Source of the DNA: SIG588 sp045591985
GTDB lineage: Bacteria; Bacillota; Clostridia; Oscillospirales; Acutalibacteraceae
Direction: 5' to 3'
DNA: 31,149 nt
Assembly (NCBI GenBank): GCA_045591985.1
Contig: JAZNTV010000059.1
Location: 1 to 31,149, forward strand
The translations under genes and the position numbers were made by a program. The notes under the pieces are model-generated. The model worked only from the letters and a program-made list of their open reading frames with translations. It did no database searches and had not been told where the DNA came from. Positions 30,658 through 31,149 of this stretch are shown piece by piece (position 1 is the first letter of the stretch; each line of letters begins with the position of its first letter).

Positions 30658-30686
30658 TTGACAAGCGAGAAGTTTTATAGTATTAT
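30658..30686 (+). promoter_or_regulatory. Promoter of the tRNA cluster
   Basis: A perfect TTGACA (30658-30663), 17-bp spacer and TATTAT (30681-30686), 30 bp before the first tRNA. Confidence 0.8.
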
Positions 30687-30715
30687 ATAACCCGTCGCTG
30701 ATGCGGCATGTATGG

Positions 30716-30791
30716 GGGAGCATAGCTCAGCTGGGAGAGCACCTGCCTTACAAGCAGGGGGTCACAGGTTCGAGCCCTGTTGTTCCCACCA
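30716..30791 (+). tRNA. tRNA-Val (anticodon TAC)
   Basis: The acceptor stem GGGAGCA/TGTTCCC has one G-T pair; the discriminator is A and CCA is encoded. The anticodon loop CTTACAA gives TAC, and the T arm is ACAGG-TTCGAGC-CCTGT. Confidence 0.95.
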
Positions 30792-30800
30792 AACAAATTT

Positions 30801-30877
30801 GGCCCGGTAGTTCAGCTGGTTAGAACGCTAGCCTGTCACGCTAGAGGTCGACGGTTCGAGCCCGTTCCGGGTCGCCA
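30801..30877 (+). tRNA. tRNA-Asp (anticodon GTC)
   Basis: The acceptor stem begins GGCCCGG and ends CCGGGTC with discriminator G and an encoded CCA. The anticodon loop CTGTCAC gives GTC. It lies 9 bp after tRNA-Val. Confidence 0.95.
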
Positions 30878-30882
30878 AATTT

Positions 30883-30958
<76 letters not shown>

Positions 30959-30964
30959 TTCCCT

Positions 30965-31040
30965 GCGGCTTTAGCTCATCTGGTAGAGCGCCACCTTGCC
31001 AAGGTGGAGATAACGAGTTCGAGCCTCGTAAGCCGCTCCA
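30965..31040 (+). tRNA. tRNA-Gly (anticodon GCC)
   Basis: The acceptor stem GCGGCTT/AAGCCGC is followed by discriminator T and an encoded CCA. The anticodon loop TTGCCAA gives GCC. Confidence 0.95.
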
Positions 31041-31045
31041 AAAAC

Positions 31046-31082
31046 AACGGAAAGACGTCCATCATTGACGTCTTTCCGTTTA
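31046..31082 (+). terminator. Hairpin terminator between tRNA-Gly and tRNA-Cys
   Basis: AACGGAAAGACGTC (31046-31059) pairs perfectly with GACGTCTTTCCGTT (31067-31080) around a 7-nt loop, with TT following. The short T-tail makes strength uncertain. It would end the Val-Asp-Phe-Gly transcript. Confidence 0.6.
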
Positions 31083-31085
31083 TAC

Positions 31086-31149
31086 GGCGCCATAGCCAAG
31101 TGGTAAGGCACGAGTCTGCAAAACTCCGATTCCCCAGTTCAAATCTGGG
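31086..31149 (+). tRNA. tRNA-Cys (anticodon GCA), cut by the window end
   Basis: The gene starts GGCGCCATAGCC. The anticodon loop TCTGCAAAA region gives GCA, and the T arm TTCAAATC with CCCAG/CTGGG is visible. The 3' acceptor strand lies beyond the window. Confidence 0.9.

Overview
The window is a chromosomal segment of an endospore-forming, Gram-positive Clostridia-type bacterium. The evidence is spmA/spmB, yunB, the complete eight-gene spoIIIA operon, a tyrosine T-box, a meso-diaminopimelate dehydrogenase, an AbrB/SpoVT-type regulator and strong Shine-Dalgarno sites with sigma-A-like promoters. The gene order asp23-nusB-(TsaD paralogue)-xseA-xseB-ispA-dxs-tlyA-nadK-argR-recN is a familiar Clostridia housekeeping block. 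I cannot name a species; an Oscillospiraceae/Ruminococcaceae-like anaerobe is my guess from gene order and the moderately GC-rich core.

Layout. Bases 1-270 are the 3' end of a ygiQ-type radical SAM gene. About 276-1050 is an IS200/IS605 element with hairpin ends and a tnpA carrying a one-base frameshift. Bases 1078-6484 are a strikingly AT-rich accessory block holding only two genes in divergent orientation. One is a 1546-residue NACHT NTPase with pentapeptide-like and WD40-like C-terminal regions (minus strand). The other is a small phage-holin-family membrane protein (plus strand). They share a 257-bp regulatory gap with facing promoters, short direct repeats and an inverted repeat. The block ends at a tRNA-Leu(GAG) gene. 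From 6732 on the DNA is core-like: ddh and an abrB-like regulator (minus), then plus-strand spmAB, yunB-ligA, spoIIIAA-AH, asp23, the nusB-to-recN operon, T-box-tyrS, a yerC-methyltransferase pair, hslO, and a tRNA cluster (Val, Asp, Phe, Gly, then Cys cut by the window end).

How the genes work together. spmAB, yunB and spoIIIA are sporulation functions (spore maturation and the mother-cell-to-forespore channel). ligA, xseAB and recN serve DNA replication and repair. dxs and ispA make isoprenoids, nadK makes NADP, argR controls arginine metabolism, and nusB and tlyA serve rRNA synthesis and modification. The T-box couples tyrS expression to uncharged tRNA-Tyr.

The part most likely to be a little-described system is the NACHT-WD40/holin pair. 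The NACHT protein has the build of a bacterial NLR-like immune sensor, and a lone holin-like pore former beside it, with no endolysin or other phage gene, suggests a candidate membrane-acting effector or partner. That pairing is inference from context.
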